Shown: positions 62,086 through 64,000 of the stretch, piece by piece
How the letters are laid out: each line of letters starts with the position of its first letter
Position numbering within the stretch: position 1 is the stretch's first letter
Assembly: GCA_027704905.1 (NCBI GenBank)
Contig: CM051006.1
Coordinates: 11,068,770 to 11,132,769 of the forward strand
Origin: Muraenolepis orangiensis
Lineage: Eukaryota > Chordata > Actinopteri > Gadiformes > Muraenolepididae
Reading direction: 5' to 3'
Length of the DNA stretch: 64,000 bases
Program-made: the position numbers and the translations under genes
The notes under the pieces: model-generated
Told to the model about the DNA's origin: nothing
The model's database searches: none
What the model saw: the letters and a program-made list of their open reading frames with translations, nothing else

Positions 62086-64000
62086 ACGTCAGAGGTCCAA
62101 CTTGGTGTTGTGTAGCCATGCCCGCATCTCTGGTCCTAGGTCGAAGAGGCTGGCTTCCGAGGGTGGTCTATATAAGGGGAAGATGTTGATTATATGGTCG
62201 GCGGTCTGGTCAGGCACTCGCATGCCGCACTGTCCGCCAAGCCCCACGTCTTCATTGATGTTTTAAAGCGACCAACCCCAGTTCGTAGACGGTTCAGTGT
62301 GGTCCATTGCCGGCGTGGTAGGTCGTCTCCTCCAATGGCGCCATCTCCTGGGTCCCAGATGTAACAGTGGATTCGGGAGGGCCCGGCTGACTCCCACTCC
62401 TGCTTCCAAGCTGCTGCCAACCATGCATCTCTGGAGCTGTCCTCAGAGGTGGAGTTGAGCATCTCTTGTGCTGCCTTGTTGCGGGACTTGAGTCTGCTTG
62501 GAGGTGCTGGTGTTATTGTGGTGTTGTGCAGGATGTGCCAGTCATACTTTTGTGCCTTCCTGGCCAGGGCGAGGGTGGCAGCCTCCCGTCGGAGGCCGGC
62601 CGGTGCTATTCCCGCGAGGACTGGCAAGAGGGACACAGGGGTAGGCTTTAAGCATCCAGTTATTATTCGGAGGGAGGTATTGATAGCCACGTCGACCTTT
62701 CTCGCATGAGGGCTTCTGCTCCAGACTGGGGCGCAGTATTCCGCTGCAGAGAAGACCAGGGCTTGGGTGGATATTCGCAGCGTCTTAGCGGAGGCTCCCC
62801 AGGTTATTCCAGTGAGGCGGCGGATCAGCGCGACCCTGGATGTCACCTTGGCCTTGACTTCTTCCAGGTGTTGTTTGAAGGATAATGTCCGATCCAGACA
62901 CACTCCAAGATACTTCGGGGCTTGCTGGACCTCCAGACATTTATTGTCAACGCGCACCTCAAGTTCCCTCCTGGCTTCTCTGGTGCTAAGGAGGTATCCC
63001 GCTGCGACTGATTTTCCGATGCTGAGCTGTAGACGCCACCTTCGGAAGGTATAATACCAGTGTGCCCATGTCTTCGTTAAGCCCCTCTTCCATCGCCTTC
63101 CACGTTGGTCGGCTCAGCATGATGGCAAGATCGTCTGCATAGCCATACTTTCTGGATGCTGTATCAGGTAGGTCGTGGATGTAAACATTGAACAGCATCG
63201 GCGAGAGAACAGACCCCTGCGGTACCCCGTTCTTCAGTCTTCTGAGCCTACTGCACTGGCCACTGCTGGTCTGGAGGATGAAGCTGCGGTTGGAAAGTGT
63301 CTCCATGATGAACTTCACCATGTGGCGGTCCGGTATTGTCCTCAGCAGCTTCAGGTGGAGTCCCCGGTGCCACACAGTGTCATATGCAGCAGTCAGATCC
63401 AGGTACACTACCCCAGCTTTCTCATTGTCCTGGAAGCTGTCCTCGATGTCCTGACAGAGTAGTGTTACCTGGTCTGCTGTTGATCTTCCACGACGGAAAC
63501 CAGCTTGTTCCCGTGGGAGCTGTGAGTCCACCACTGGCTCAATGCAGCTATGGATCATCCTCTCCAAGATCTTAAATGGGACACAGAGCAACGAGATTGG
63601 TCTGTATGACTTGGGGTCTTCTGCAGGTTTATTTGGCTTCGGCAGGGCTATGACAGAGGCACGGCGCCAAGTCTTTGGGAGCTTTAATCTCTGGTAGCAT
63701 GATGTATAGAAAGCACAGAGCCAGCCAGATGTTGTTGTGCTCTGGTGGATGACGAACTCCGGGTGGATGTTGTCACGGCCAGGGGATTTGCCTGGTTTGA
63801 GCTTGCTCATGGCCTCACTGAGTTCCTCTGCTGTGAATTCTCCCGAGAGGTTGGAATCGACACTGGCCGCTCCCGAGATGCAAGACACCTCACGTGATGT
63901 CAGTCGGGCAAAGTCTTTGTCAGCATCCGGGAAGCGGCCGTTCTTCAGGAGCTGGGATGCGATGGCGTTTGCTGTGACTGGGCAGCTGTGGGGTATTGTA
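62086..64000 (-). mobile_element. Jockey/I-like LINE ORF2, running off the window
   Basis: Minus strand from beyond 64000. Frame 62986-63888 gives RT: MSKLKPGKSPGRDNIHPEF, YRPISLLCVPFKILERM, LPREQAGFRRGRSTADQVTL, GVVYLDLTAAYDTVWHRGL, NGVPQGSVLSPMLFNVYIHD, catalytic YADDLAIML. After a frame change near 63050 it continues at 62190-62957: QQAPKYLGVCLDRTLSFKQH, GITWGASAKTLRISTQALVF, WESAGPSRIHCYIWDPGDGA, WGLADSAACECL. The 3' end lies near 62086, where BEL/Pao begins. One frame shift is the only lesion seen. The same LINE occurs at 24358-24932. Confidence 0.85.

Overview
The window is vertebrate nuclear DNA, most probably from a teleost fish. The evidence is intron-rich TRPV channel genes, long CT, CA and TA microsatellites, and a dense mix of teleost-type transposons (L2, Jockey/CR1-like and RTE/Rex3-like LINEs, Gypsy and BEL/Pao LTR elements, hAT, pogo). 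No prokaryotic features are present. The species cannot be fixed from the sequence.

The window holds two assembled blocks joined by a 1000-base N gap (24933-25932). The blocks are largely inverted copies of each other. The minus strand of 1-12538 matches 25933-39618. The minus strand of 12538-24357 matches about 43776-57180. The repeating unit is a TRPV1/TRPV2-type channel gene of 14 coding exons (about 11-12 kb) plus a spacer of roughly 12 kb filled with transposons. Four TRPV loci are visible. Copy A (755-11620, minus) has exons 2-14 intact and a damaged first exon. Copy B (26851-38864, plus) carries several lesions and is probably a pseudogene. A 3' remnant D keeps only the last exons (43558-44225 plus; its inverted counterpart at 23909-24056 minus). 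Copy C (58134-61259, plus) has intact exons 1-3, then is cut off by BEL/Pao and LINE sequence.

The spacers contain a decayed Gypsy gag-pol element, a 5-exon fragment of a SWIM zinc-finger gene, an AT-rich block scattered with GTCACTACC motifs, hAT-type MITEs and simple repeats. Several transposons sit in one copy and leave a clean empty site in its counterpart: pogo at 21451-22906, hAT at 47616-49644 with another hAT nested inside, a LINE at about 35131-36645, and an RTE LINE at 58669-59480. These show that the copies have separate histories, either as paralogues or as diverged haplotypes. The inverted layout around the gap could be a real palindromic duplication or a misplaced second haplotype; sequence alone cannot decide.

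The functional content is small: one potentially coding channel gene (A), one partial and one degenerate relative, a tail remnant, and SWIM-gene fragments. Everything else is mobile DNA or its debris.
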